From Thermovenabulum gondwanense (GTDB taxonomy: Bacteria > Bacillota > Thermosediminibacteria > Thermosediminibacterales > Thermosediminibacteraceae), in assembly GCF_001601575.1 (NCBI RefSeq), contig NZ_LOHZ01000040.1, positions 1 to 64,000 on the forward strand: a DNA stretch of 64,000 bases, in the 5' to 3' direction. Within the stretch, counting starts at the first letter, position 1; each line of letters begins with the position of its first letter. Both the position numbers and the translations under genes were made by a program. The notes below the pieces were generated by a model. That model did not search any database. It was not told the origin of the DNA and saw nothing but the letters and a program-made list of their open reading frames with translations. This document shows positions 1 through 7,812 of the stretch, piece by piece.

Positions 1-781
1 TTAGCATTATCTCATTCTCATCGCATATCTCCCTAAGTGCCCTGAAAAACTCCGGCCTGAAATGGTTGTCCCCTCCCTCACCCTGGATGGTTTCAATTAT
101 TATCGCACATATATCATCGGGGTTTTCAGCAATAGCTTTTTTAATCTGGTTTATTGCCTCATTTTCCGCCCTTTTCACTTCATCTAAGTGCTTTTCTAAA
201 GGCCAAACAATCTTGGGATTTGTTATCCTGGGCCAATCGTTAAATTTCGTAAAATACATATATTTCCTCGGATCTGCCGTGTTAGTAAGGGAAAGGGCAT
301 AACCCGACCTTCCGTGAAAGGCCTCCTTAAAGTGTATAACCTTGGTTCCCTTCTGAGCGCTTTCTTTATAACCTTTATCAATGTTTTTCCTTACCTTCCA
401 GTCCATAGCGACCTTTAATGCGTTTTCTACCGCCAGGGTGCCGTAATCGATTAAGAAAAGGTGAATAAAATTTTCCGGTGCGGCAACTTCCATAAAGGTT
501 TTTACAAACTGAGCCATTTCCACCGTATATATATCCGAATTGGCCACTTTATTGACAGCAGCTCTGAAGACTCTCTCTTTAAATTCCTCGTTGGCAAGTT
601 TTGGATGATTTAAGCCCAGTGGTGATGAGGCAAAGAAGGTATAAAAGTCCAAGTAATCGGTTCCATCCTTAGCGTCCACAATGTAGCTACCGTAAGATTT
701 TTCTAAATCAATTACAATGGGAAAGCCATCCACCAAAATATACTTTTCAAGGGTTGGAATTACATCGTGAGGTGAAAGCAT
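1..781 (-). CDS. lat: L-lysine 6-aminotransferase, 3' part cut by window edge
   Basis: This is the N-terminal 260 residues of a class-III PLP aminotransferase; the C-terminal part with the PLP lysine lies outside the window. The start MLSPHDVIPTLEKYILVDGF and the later FFASSPLG and AVENALKVAMDWK stretches match the L-lysine epsilon-aminotransferase (Lat) family. That family moves the 6-amino group of lysine to 2-oxoglutarate, giving aminoadipate semialdehyde. The ATG follows a strong SD (AGGAGG). The gene stands alone here behind a sigma-54 promoter, which fits an amino-acid catabolic role. Family assignment is fairly sure; substrate is inferred from similarity only. Confidence 0.85.
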   Translation of the reverse strand, partial: MLSPHDVIPTLEKYILVDGFPIVIDLEKSYGSYIVDAKDGTDYLDFYTFFASSPLGLNHPKLANEEFKERVFRAAVNKVANSDIYTVEMAQFVKTFMEVAAPENFIHLFLIDYGTLAVENALKVAMDWKVRKNIDKGYKESAQKGTKVIHFKEAFHGRSGYALSLTNTADPRKYMYFTKFNDWPRITNPKIVWPLEKHLDEVKRAENEAINQIKKAIAENPDDICAIIIETIQGEGGDNHFRPEFFRALREICDENEIML

Positions 782-855
782 ATAAAAACCTCCTTCAAAT
801 GTTTGAAATTTTAATTTTACATGATTTAAATAAAATTTCATATTGTGTAATTTAT

Positions 856-871
856 TGCAATTTTTGTGCCA
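856..871 (-). promoter_or_regulatory. Sigma-54 (-24/-12) promoter for lat
   Basis: On the minus strand the sequence reads TGGCAC, five A residues, then TTGCA. This matches the sigma-54 consensus TGGCAC-N5-TTGCW with the required GG-N10-GC spacing. It lies about 75 bp upstream of the lat ATG, so the leader would be about 60 nt. It implies an enhancer-binding activator, not seen in the window. Confidence 0.8.
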
Positions 872-904
872 TTTTAATTTCCCTTAATTTATCTGAAAAA
901 ACAT

Positions 905-951
905 AATAAAAAATGCCCATAATTAAGCATGAATAGCTTAATCACAGGCAT
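905..951 (-). terminator. Terminator after the selA-selB-tRNA-Sec unit
   Basis: A two-part hairpin (ATGCC/GGCAT outer arms, ATTAAGC/GCTTAAT inner arms) is followed on the minus strand by a run of six T. It ends transcription coming from tRNA-Sec, just before the lat promoter. Confidence 0.7.
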
Positions 952-983
952 ATTATCTTTATATAATTTATATTTTACGTAAC

Positions 984-1078
984 TGGCGGGAGTATGTGGG
1001 AATCGAACCCACCTCGGAGGTTTTGCCCCCGATGCTGGTTTTGAAGACCAGAAGGCCCACCAGGACCTATCTACTCCC
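984..1078 (-). tRNA. selC: tRNA-Sec (UCA anticodon)
   Basis: A 95-nt tRNA with the features of selenocysteine tRNA. It has a 7-8 bp acceptor stem (GGGAGTA/TACTCCC), a 6-bp D stem (AGGTCC/GGGCCT), an anticodon loop CTTCAAA giving anticodon TCA, a long variable arm (CGGGGG/CCTCCG), a GTGGG-TTCGATT-CCCAC T arm and an encoded CCA. It lies 40 bp downstream of selB on the same strand, so the whole selenocysteine-insertion set except selD is together. Confidence 0.95.
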
Positions 1079-1117
1079 GCATCCCATTATATCAGAAAAA
1101 TTCCTCAAAGTAAACTT

Positions 1118-3040
1118 CTAATCAGAAATTCTGCTTCCGGGTATTCTTACATCTTTTATTCTTCTGGTAAAGTAAATGCCATCAAAATACTCCAGAATCG
1201 GCAAAGCGTATTTTCTCGATGTATTTAGCATATCCCTGAATTGGGACACGGAAATTTCTTTGTTTTTTTGAAAATGATTTTTTAATAATTCTTTTGCTTT
1301 TTCCACCCAGGTTTTATGCATATAAATTTCATCATTTAATTTAATAAGACTGCCTTCTAAGACGAGGTAATTTAATATTGATTTTATTTTTTCCTCTTCA
1401 AAGTCCTTTAAAAGCTGTACCACCTCTTCTACCGCAGGTGGTGTCCATCCTTTCTCCTCATAAATTTTAAGCAGCTTGTCTTTCATTTGTTCCTCTTTCT
1501 CATTCAGGACTATCTTATATCCTTTCCTTTTCAGGTACTTTCCACTGCCCTCAAAATAGCCTTCCTGAACCCACTTTGATAAAAACAACTCGAATACCTT
1601 AGACTCAAGACCTAATCTGCTTTTTAGTTCTTCTTTTAAAATTCCTTCACTAAAAGGGTTTTTAAGATGATAAGCTTCTACTATCTCTTTTGCCTTTTCT
1701 GTTAAATTATCATAATAATCCATGTCGCACAATATTTCTTCATTACCGGATTTTAAAAAGACGACTGAATTATCTTTTACAAGGGAATCGACCGCAGATC
1801 TTATTGTTTCATAATTTTTCCCAAGGTAGGGGAAGAGATCCGCAATTGAAGTAACGGGTTTCCCGAAAAGCGATAAATAAACCAATATAAATTCTTTTAT
1901 TCCCCCATTTGCAATTTTTTCCAAACCTTTTACTGCAATATCTATTTTTTCCTTTTTAATTTTAGCAGGATTTACAAAAATTACCTTGCCCCCTCCGATG
2001 GTATGTACAGGAGAATACCTTCTTATTACAAAATAATCTTCATATGTCACGGGAACAGCTTCTTCAAAGTGTATAACAGCAAAGGCCCGTTCCCCGGGCA
2101 AAATTTCTTCCCTGTTTATAATAGATATTCTCCCCAGGTACTCCCCGGTTCCCGCGTGAAACCTGACCCGTTCCCTGTTTTTTAAAGATTTTTCCGCATC
2201 TTCCAAAAGTTTAACATTAATTACTGCTTTTTCTACCGGTTGCATCGAGCCCGGTATGGAAATTACATCTCCTCTTTTTATATCGTCGGGTTTTACATCC
2301 ACCAGGTTAATTGCCGTTCGCTGTCCAGCAAAAGCTTTTTCCCTGCTTTCTCCGTGCACCTCGATTGATCTTACTTTGCTTTTTATCTTTTTGGGGTAGA
2401 TCTCAACGGCATCTCCTACCGATACACATCCGCAAATCAAACTACCCGTAACTATTGTGCCAATCCCCGGAATAGTAAAAACCCTGTCAACCGGCAACCT
2501 GAAAGGAGAATATAGATCTTTTTCAAATTCCTGTTGAGTCATCTCCTGGATCTTTTGCACAAGTAAATCCAAACCTTCCCCCGTCTTTGAAGAAACCGGT
2601 ATAATAGGAGAATCCTTTAGAAAGCTCGTTTTTACCGTTTCTTTTACCTCTTCCACAACCATTTCCAGCCATTCATTATCCACCAGGTCTTTTTTGGTAA
2701 TAACAATTATACCTTTTTTTGTATTTAGTAGTTCTAATATGTTCAAATGTTCCTTAGTTTGAGGCATTATTCCCTCATCAGCCGCTATTACAAGGAGAAC
2801 AAGATCTATGCCTCCTACTCCTGCCAGCATATTTTTAACAAACTTTTCGTGACCCGGCACATCAACTATTCCCACTTTTTTGCCATTCGGAAGGGTAAAA
2901 TGTGCAAACCCCAAATCAATAGTAATTCCTCTCTCTTTTTCTTCCTTTAACCTATCGGTATCAATCCCCGTTAAAGCCTTTATCAAGGTAGTCTTACCAT
3001 GATCAATATGCCCTGCAGTGCCGATAATTATATTTCCCAT
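1118..3040 (-). CDS. selB: Selenocysteine-specific elongation factor SelB
   Basis: A 640-residue translation factor that carries Sec-tRNA-Sec to the ribosome at UGA codons marked by a SECIS hairpin. It has a translational GTPase domain with G1 GHIDHGKT (residues 10-17) and G3 [10 protein letters not shown]-Tu-like beta-barrel domains, and C-terminal winged-helix repeats that bind SECIS RNA. Length is normal for bacterial SelB. Its ATG overlaps the end of selA by 13 bp, so the two are translationally coupled, and tRNA-Sec follows directly. Confidence 0.96.
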   Translation of the reverse strand: MGNIIIGTAGHIDHGKTTLIKALTGIDTDRLKEEKERGITIDLGFAHFTLPNGKKVGIVDVPGHEKFVKNMLAGVGGIDLVLLVIAADEGIMPQTKEHLNILELLNTKKGIIVITKKDLVDNEWLEMVVEEVKETVKTSFLKDSPIIPVSSKTGEGLDLLVQKIQEMTQQEFEKDLYSPFRLPVDRVFTIPGIGTIVTGSLICGCVSVGDAVEIYPKKIKSKVRSIEVHGESREKAFAGQRTAINLVDVKPDDIKRGDVISIPGSMQPVEKAVINVKLLEDAEKSLKNRERVRFHAGTGEYLGRISIINREEILPGERAFAVIHFEEAVPVTYEDYFVIRRYSPVHTIGGGKVIFVNPAKIKKEKIDIAVKGLEKIANGGIKEFILVYLSLFGKPVTSIADLFPYLGKNYETIRSAVDSLVKDNSVVFLKSGNEEILCDMDYYDNLTEKAKEIVEAYHLKNPFSEGILKEELKSRLGLESKVFELFLSKWVQEGYFEGSGKYLKRKGYKIVLNEKEEQMKDKLLKIYEEKGWTPPAVEEVVQLLKDFEEEKIKSILNYLVLEGSLIKLNDEIYMHKTWVEKAKELLKNHFQKNKEISVSQFRDMLNTSRKYALPILEYFDGIYFTRRIKDVRIPGSRISD

Positions 3041-4452
3041 ATTATCTTCCCCACCATATCGATAGTGTAAAAAATATCCTCCTCGTTCATCGTTCTTACA
3101 TCAAGTAAATATTCATTTTTATTGATGCGACCTATAACGGGAATCTTGGCCGACCTTAATTTTTTCGAAATTTCTTCGGGTTCCAAACCGCAAACCCTTA
3201 AGGCAACTACTTTCGTAGGCATCTGAACGCCAGGAAGGGAACCCCCTCCAACTTCCGAAAGGTCATCAAGAATCACGGCACTACCCTTTTCTTTCAAAAT
3301 AGAGTTTAAACCTTCTGCCAATTTTTCCGCATCCCTTTTCAAGGTTTCTAAATCCTTTGAAATCATTTTTATCACCGGGATTCTTTCAATATTTCCTTCC
3401 AAATATATTTTTAATATTGCTTCCATTGATGCAAGGGTAAGCTTATCGATTCTCAATGCCCTATTTAAAGGGTGTTTTTTAACTTTTTCAATTATTTCCC
3501 TTCGACCTACAATAATCCCCGCTTGAGGCCCTCCCAGAAGTTTATCTCCGCTGAAGGTAACCACATCAACTCCCGCCTTAACAGAATCCTGTACTGTGGG
3601 TTCATAGGGAATCCCGTATTTTCTTAGATCGACTAAAACGCCACTGCCCAGATCTTCCATAAAAACCAAATTATATTTTTCCGCCAGTTTTTTTAATTCA
3701 TGCCTTTCTACGCCGGAAGTAAATCCGATAATCCTGTAATTGCTCGTATGTACTTTCATTAAAAGGGATGTATTTTCATTAATTGCCCTTTCATAATCGT
3801 ATAAATGAGTTTTATTTGTAGTCCCCACTTCCACAAGTTTTGCTCCGCTCTGGAGCATTACATCGGGTATCCTGAAACTCCCGCCTATTTCAATTAACTC
3901 TCCCCGGGATACAATCACTTCTTTGCCTTTAGAAAGTGCAGAAAGGCAAAGAAGTACCGCTCCGGCATTATTATTTACCACCATCGCATCTTCAGCACCG
4001 GTAAGTTCCATTAAAAGATTCTTTACATGTGAATACCTTTCCCCTCTTTCCCCTTCATCCAGGTCAAATTCTAAATTTGAATAGCCGGAAGCTATATTAT
4101 TTATATTTTCTAACACCTCTTTCGGCAGGGGAGCCCTTCCCAAATTTGTATGCAGTACTACACCAGTAGCATTTATCACCTTTTTTAAACTGAAAGACTT
4201 ATATTCTTCTAATTTCTCAACAATAATTTTTATCGCTTCCTTTATTAGATTTTCTTCCGTTAATGTTTCTTTCAAAGGTTGGGAAGTTTCCAATAGGATT
4301 AGATGCCCTCTCAATTCGTTTACAGCTTCTCTTGCGGCTTTCAAAACCACTTTTTTCCCATGAATGTAAACTAATTCCCTTATTTCAGGCCTTTCTATCA
4401 AATCTCCTATTTTTGGAAGCTTCCTTAAGGTATCATTTAGACTCAAATCCAT
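3028..4452 (-). CDS. selA: L-seryl-tRNA(Sec) selenium transferase SelA
   Basis: A 474-residue PLP enzyme that converts Ser-tRNA-Sec to Sec-tRNA-Sec using selenophosphate. Visible marks are the N-terminal tRNA-binding region (LRKLPKIGDLIERPEI), the HTNLGRAPLP motif near residue 101 and the PLP-lysine motif FSGDKLLGGPQAG with Lys304. It is full length, lies behind a comEA-like gene and overlaps selB. No selD occurs in the window, so selenophosphate synthetase must be encoded elsewhere. Confidence 0.96.
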   Translation of the reverse strand: MDLSLNDTLRKLPKIGDLIERPEIRELVYIHGKKVVLKAAREAVNELRGHLILLETSQPLKETLTEENLIKEAIKIIVEKLEEYKSFSLKKVINATGVVLHTNLGRAPLPKEVLENINNIASGYSNLEFDLDEGERGERYSHVKNLLMELTGAEDAMVVNNNAGAVLLCLSALSKGKEVIVSRGELIEIGGSFRIPDVMLQSGAKLVEVGTTNKTHLYDYERAINENTSLLMKVHTSNYRIIGFTSGVERHELKKLAEKYNLVFMEDLGSGVLVDLRKYGIPYEPTVQDSVKAGVDVVTFSGDKLLGGPQAGIIVGRREIIEKVKKHPLNRALRIDKLTLASMEAILKIYLEGNIERIPVIKMISKDLETLKRDAEKLAEGLNSILKEKGSAVILDDLSEVGGGSLPGVQMPTKVVALRVCGLEPEEISKKLRSAKIPVIGRINKNEYLLDVRTMNEEDIFYTIDMVGKIIWEI

Positions 4453-4464
4453 CCACTCCTAAAT

Positions 4465-5043
4465 TTATTCGGTTTTTATTAAATCCTTTATGTCTTGAAA
4501 TTTTTTATCTCCGATACCGGCTACATTTTTTATTTCATCTATTTTTTTAAAAGGACCATGAGTATTTCTATAATCAATAATCCTTTTAGCCAGCGAAGGT
4601 CCTATACCCGGCAGTTTATCCAGTTCGGTCTCATCCGCAGTATTAATATTAATTCTGCCATCCTTTACAGACTTTTCGGAGCCGCTTTCGTCCACCCTAG
4701 GAATGTGTATTTTTTCCTCATCGGTTAATTTTTTGGCAAGATTTACGCTAAGCAAATCAGCATTTTCATCTAATCCCCCGGCAATTTCCACCAAATCTTT
4801 TACCCGGTCTCCATCCCTTAATTTATATACACCGGGGTTTTTGACGGCACCGGTGATATATACGAAAATCTCCTTTTCCATTATCTCCGGATCTTTTAAA
4901 TTCTCGGCACCCTCTAATTTAAAAGCCACTTCTTCCTGTCCGGCCATATTTTTAAAAAAGAAAACGAGCAAGAATACTAATACTAAAATTATTAATACTA
5001 AAATCTTTTCTCTTTTTGATAAATTGAATTTTTCCCCCATCAT
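4465..5043 (-). CDS. comEA: ComEA-like membrane-anchored helix-hairpin-helix DNA-binding protein
   Basis: A 192-residue protein with one N-terminal membrane segment (about residues 13-31), a SLBB-type domain (VFVYITGAVKNPGVYKLRDG, about 56-110) and a C-terminal double HhH domain (INTADETELDKLPGIGPSLAKRI onward). This is the domain order of ComEA, the surface DNA receptor of natural competence. No comEB/comEC follows, so its role in DNA uptake is inferred. The start overlaps the stop of the SufD-like gene (ATGA). Confidence 0.88.
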   Translation of the reverse strand: MMGEKFNLSKREKILVLIILVLVFLLVFFFKNMAGQEEVAFKLEGAENLKDPEIMEKEIFVYITGAVKNPGVYKLRDGDRVKDLVEIAGGLDENADLLSVNLAKKLTDEEKIHIPRVDESGSEKSVKDGRININTADETELDKLPGIGPSLAKRIIDYRNTHGPFKKIDEIKNVAGIGDKKFQDIKDLIKTE

Positions 5044-5963
5044 TTTAAAAAGCCCCTCAGTATTACATCCACTGCTTCATCTTCGGAGAGCCCCAGGGTC
5101 ATAAGTTTTAGAAGCTGGTCCTGAGCAATCTTTCCTATTGCAGCTTCATGGGTAAGTTCTGCATCGGGGTGTTCCGCAGAAATTGCTGGGGAAGAGCTTA
5201 TTTTACCGTTCTCCATTATTATAGAGTCACATACCACATGTCCCCTGGATTTTGCTCGTGCAATAATTTCCGGTTTAAAAATCTGTTTGGAATTTTCCTT
5301 GGCTACCGACCTGGATATTACCTCTGCACTTGCACCTTCTCCCTCAAGAATTATGTTTATTTTTGAAATGGCTTCCTGATCACCATGAGTTAAAAGTCTC
5401 TCCGTAATTACTAATTTTCCCCCTTTTTTTACTATTGCATCGGTTACTCTTACTGTGCTGTCAACTCCTTTAAGCTGGGTCAGTTCCATTTCCGCAATGG
5501 AATTTTCTTCTAAAACCAGGACGGTTTTGGGGTTTAAAACCCTTTCTCCCTTACCCTCTCCTCCTCCGAAATGTTTTTCGATGTATTTCATTTTTGCTCC
5601 TTTTTTTACTCTTATCTCGTGAATACCATCATGCTGTGATTTTTTAGAACCCGGATTATGAATTCCGCAACCTGCAATTAAAATTACATCGGAATTCTCC
5701 CCGATCTCAATGGTATTGTATACCACATCGGTAATACCGGATAATGTCAACAAAACGGGAAAATGTACTGCTTCGTTTCTTGTATTGGGTGCCACGTAAA
5801 TATTTATACCTGACTTATCTTGTTTGGGTTCTATCGTAATATTCTTTGTAGATTTTCTTTCAATGCCCTGTCCATCCTTTCGTATATTAACAGCTCCTGA
5901 TGGTATATCGTGAAGATCGGCTATGGTCTTTAATAACTCACGATCTAAAGCATCTAATGTCAT
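5040..5963 (-). CDS. sufD: SufB/SufD-family Fe-S cluster assembly protein
   Basis: A 307-residue SufB/D core-domain protein whose right-handed beta-helix scaffold works with the SufC ATPase in iron-sulfur cluster assembly. It is much shorter than SufB of the full sufBCDSU operon. The start was moved to Met at 5963, which follows a strong SD (GAGGAGGGGG); the gene begins inside the end of the SufC gene. With only one SufB/D and one SufC, this resembles the minimal two-component SmsCB-type system of anaerobes and archaea. The symbol is given for family only. Confidence 0.8.
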   Translation of the reverse strand: MTLDALDRELLKTIADLHDIPSGAVNIRKDGQGIERKSTKNITIEPKQDKSGINIYVAPNTRNEAVHFPVLLTLSGITDVVYNTIEIGENSDVILIAGCGIHNPGSKKSQHDGIHEIRVKKGAKMKYIEKHFGGGEGKGERVLNPKTVLVLEENSIAEMELTQLKGVDSTVRVTDAIVKKGGKLVITERLLTHGDQEAISKINIILEGEGASAEVISRSVAKENSKQIFKPEIIARAKSRGHVVCDSIIMENGKISSSPAISAEHPDAELTHEAAIGKIAQDQLLKLMTLGLSEDEAVDVILRGFLK

Positions 5964-6690
5964 CCTTTTCCCCCTCCTCGCAGTTTTGCCAGAAATCACA
6001 GCGGAATTTGTATTTCAAAAGATCTAACATTTTATCTCTCTGACCCATTTCTTTTATTTCCCCATCGGACATTAAAATTATTTCATCGGCTATGGATAGC
6101 ACCCTTTCATGATGGGTAATTACAATTGTAATTATATCTTTGCTATGGTGGTCTTTAATTAGCCTTAAAATACCTTCAAAGCTCCATAAATCCACCCCTG
6201 CTTCCGGTTCATCGTAAATTACCACTTTGGAAGGCTTTAATAGGACGGTGGCCAATTCAATCCTTTTTATCTCTCCTCCGGATAGGCTTGAATCGCATTG
6301 CCTTTCCAAATATTCTTCCGGGCACAATCCTACCGCTTTCAATAATTTTTTAAAATCTTTATGACCTGCGTCCTTCGCAGCTACTTTTAATATATCACTT
6401 ACAGTAAGGCCTTTAAATCTTGCCGGATATTGAAATGCATAACTTATTCCTTTATTTGCCCTGTCCGTGATGCTATAGTAGGTAATGTCCTCTTCGTCCA
6501 ATATTACGGAACCCTTTGTGTTTCTATAAATCCCCATTATGGTCTTGGCTAAGGAAGTTTTTCCTCCTCCGTTAGGGCCCGTAATTGCATAAAATTTTCC
6601 TTTTTCCAGATTCAAATTAATATTTTTTAATATTTCTACGTTGCCCGTCCCATTTGGCATTTCTAAATAAAGAGATTGAATTTTAAGCAA
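5938..6690 (-). CDS. sufC: SufC-like Fe-S assembly ATPase
   Basis: A 250-residue ABC-type ATPase with Walker A GPNGGGKT (38-45), signature LSGGEIKR and Walker B VVIYDEPEAGVD. It has no membrane partner; the overlapping next gene is SufB/D-like, so it is the soluble ATPase of an Fe-S assembly complex rather than a transporter. It appears to start with TTG. The cysteine-bearing tail (residues ~228-245, including CDFWQNC) is longer than in typical SufC. It follows lysR by only 25 bp and may be co-transcribed with it. Confidence 0.82.
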   Translation of the reverse strand: MLKIQSLYLEMPNGTGNVEILKNINLNLEKGKFYAITGPNGGGKTSLAKTIMGIYRNTKGSVILDEEDITYYSITDRANKGISYAFQYPARFKGLTVSDILKVAAKDAGHKDFKKLLKAVGLCPEEYLERQCDSSLSGGEIKRIELATVLLKPSKVVIYDEPEAGVDLWSFEGILRLIKDHHSKDIITIVITHHERVLSIADEIILMSDGEIKEMGQRDKMLDLLKYKFRCDFWQNCEEGEKDDIRCFRS

Positions 6691-6715
6691 TGTAAAATAT
6701 CCCCCTTTCGTTAAG

Positions 6716-7627
6716 CTAAATATGATTCAGGACCACATCCCTGGTCCTTTCCCGAATCATCTGAAGTAATATTTTTGCAGGAACCGGTAACCTGCGATTT
6801 TTCAGGTAAACAAGATTATACGAATACTTCCAGACTTTATTTTCACAGTTTAATAATCTTAGATGTCCCAGTGCAATATCCTGTTTTACCGATATATAGG
6901 GCATAATAGAAATACCTAAATTTGCCGAAACGGCGTTCTTTATCGCATCTATACTCCCCAGCATTAACCCTATATTCAGAGGAATTTTTAAATCTGTTTT
7001 AATTATATCCTCTACAATTTCATAGAGATTGGAATGAGGTTCATGGGTAATAAAATCCTGGTCTACTAATTGATTCCTTTCCACAAAGTTTAATAGAGCA
7101 AGCTTATTTGTTGGAGAACATACGAGGACCATAAAATCATCTACCAGCCTCTCAATTTCCACACTTTCCTTTTCTGAAATTTCCCCTCCGATTACAGCAA
7201 AATCAAGCCTCCCTATCAAAATCTGTTTTTGTATTTCATAAGTATTTCCAATATGAAGGTTGATTTTTACTTCAGGATACTTGCCTTTAAATTCCCCCAA
7301 GATCTTTGGCAGAACATAAATACCAGGAGTATTGCTTGCCCCTATGTTAATGTGTCCGAGCATTTTTTCTCTCAATTTAGGTATTTGAGACTCCATTTCT
7401 TCTATTAATGCAAAAATCTTTTTAGTATACTCGAAAATAAACTGCCCATCTTTACTGAGATAAATGTTCTTACCATATTTTTCGATTAACTTCAGCCCCA
7501 GCTCTTCTTCTAATTTCTTTATTTGTTTTGATATGGCAGGCTGACTTATATGGAGTTCTTCCGAAGTTTTTGTAAAACTCATATTCTGGGCAACCTTATG
7601 AAATAACCAGAGAGCATAAAGTTCCAT
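6716..7627 (-). CDS. LysR-family transcriptional regulator
   Basis: A 303-residue LysR-type regulator with an N-terminal winged helix-turn-helix (FTKTSEELHISQPAISKQIKKLE) and a periplasmic-binding-like effector domain starting near residue 90. The ATG at 7627 has an SD (AAGGTGG) at 8-nt spacing; start codons further upstream overlap that SD. The nearest downstream genes are the SufC/SufD pair. A target in sulfur or Fe-S metabolism is plausible by position and by resemblance to CysL/CysR-type members, but is not proven. Confidence 0.88.
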   Translation of the reverse strand: MELYALWLFHKVAQNMSFTKTSEELHISQPAISKQIKKLEEELGLKLIEKYGKNIYLSKDGQFIFEYTKKIFALIEEMESQIPKLREKMLGHINIGASNTPGIYVLPKILGEFKGKYPEVKINLHIGNTYEIQKQILIGRLDFAVIGGEISEKESVEIERLVDDFMVLVCSPTNKLALLNFVERNQLVDQDFITHEPHSNLYEIVEDIIKTDLKIPLNIGLMLGSIDAIKNAVSANLGISIMPYISVKQDIALGHLRLLNCENKVWKYSYNLVYLKNRRLPVPAKILLQMIRERTRDVVLNHI

Positions 7628-7645
7628 TCTCATTACCACCTTAAT

Positions 7646-7660
7646 ATAACTTTAAGTTAT
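7646..7660. promoter_or_regulatory. Palindromic LysR-type operator
   Basis: ATAACTTTAAGTTAT is a perfect 15-nt inverted repeat 18 bp upstream of the lysR ATG. It fits the LysR-family box T-N11-A, and the position suggests autoregulation. Confidence 0.6.
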
Positions 7661-7779
7661 AAAAAATTAAAACCTATTTAATTTTACCACATATTCCTTA
7701 TATTTGATAAAATATATACCTTTGATTTAAATTTTTTAATTCATTAATATTAATTTTATCATACTAAGCAAGAAAAGCG

Positions 7780-7809
7780 AAAAAAAACAGGTTGGGATAA
7801 AACCCAACC
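7780..7809 (-). terminator. Rho-independent terminator of leuS
   Basis: GGTTGGG and CCCAACC form a 7-bp stem with a 6-nt loop, followed on the minus strand by TG and eight T, directly after the leuS stop. Confidence 0.85.
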
Positions 7810-7812
7810 CCG

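Noticed and set aside
66-302. Plus-strand frame of 78 codons as a gene
   Set aside because: It lies fully opposite the well-recognised lat gene, has no SD and no family resemblance.
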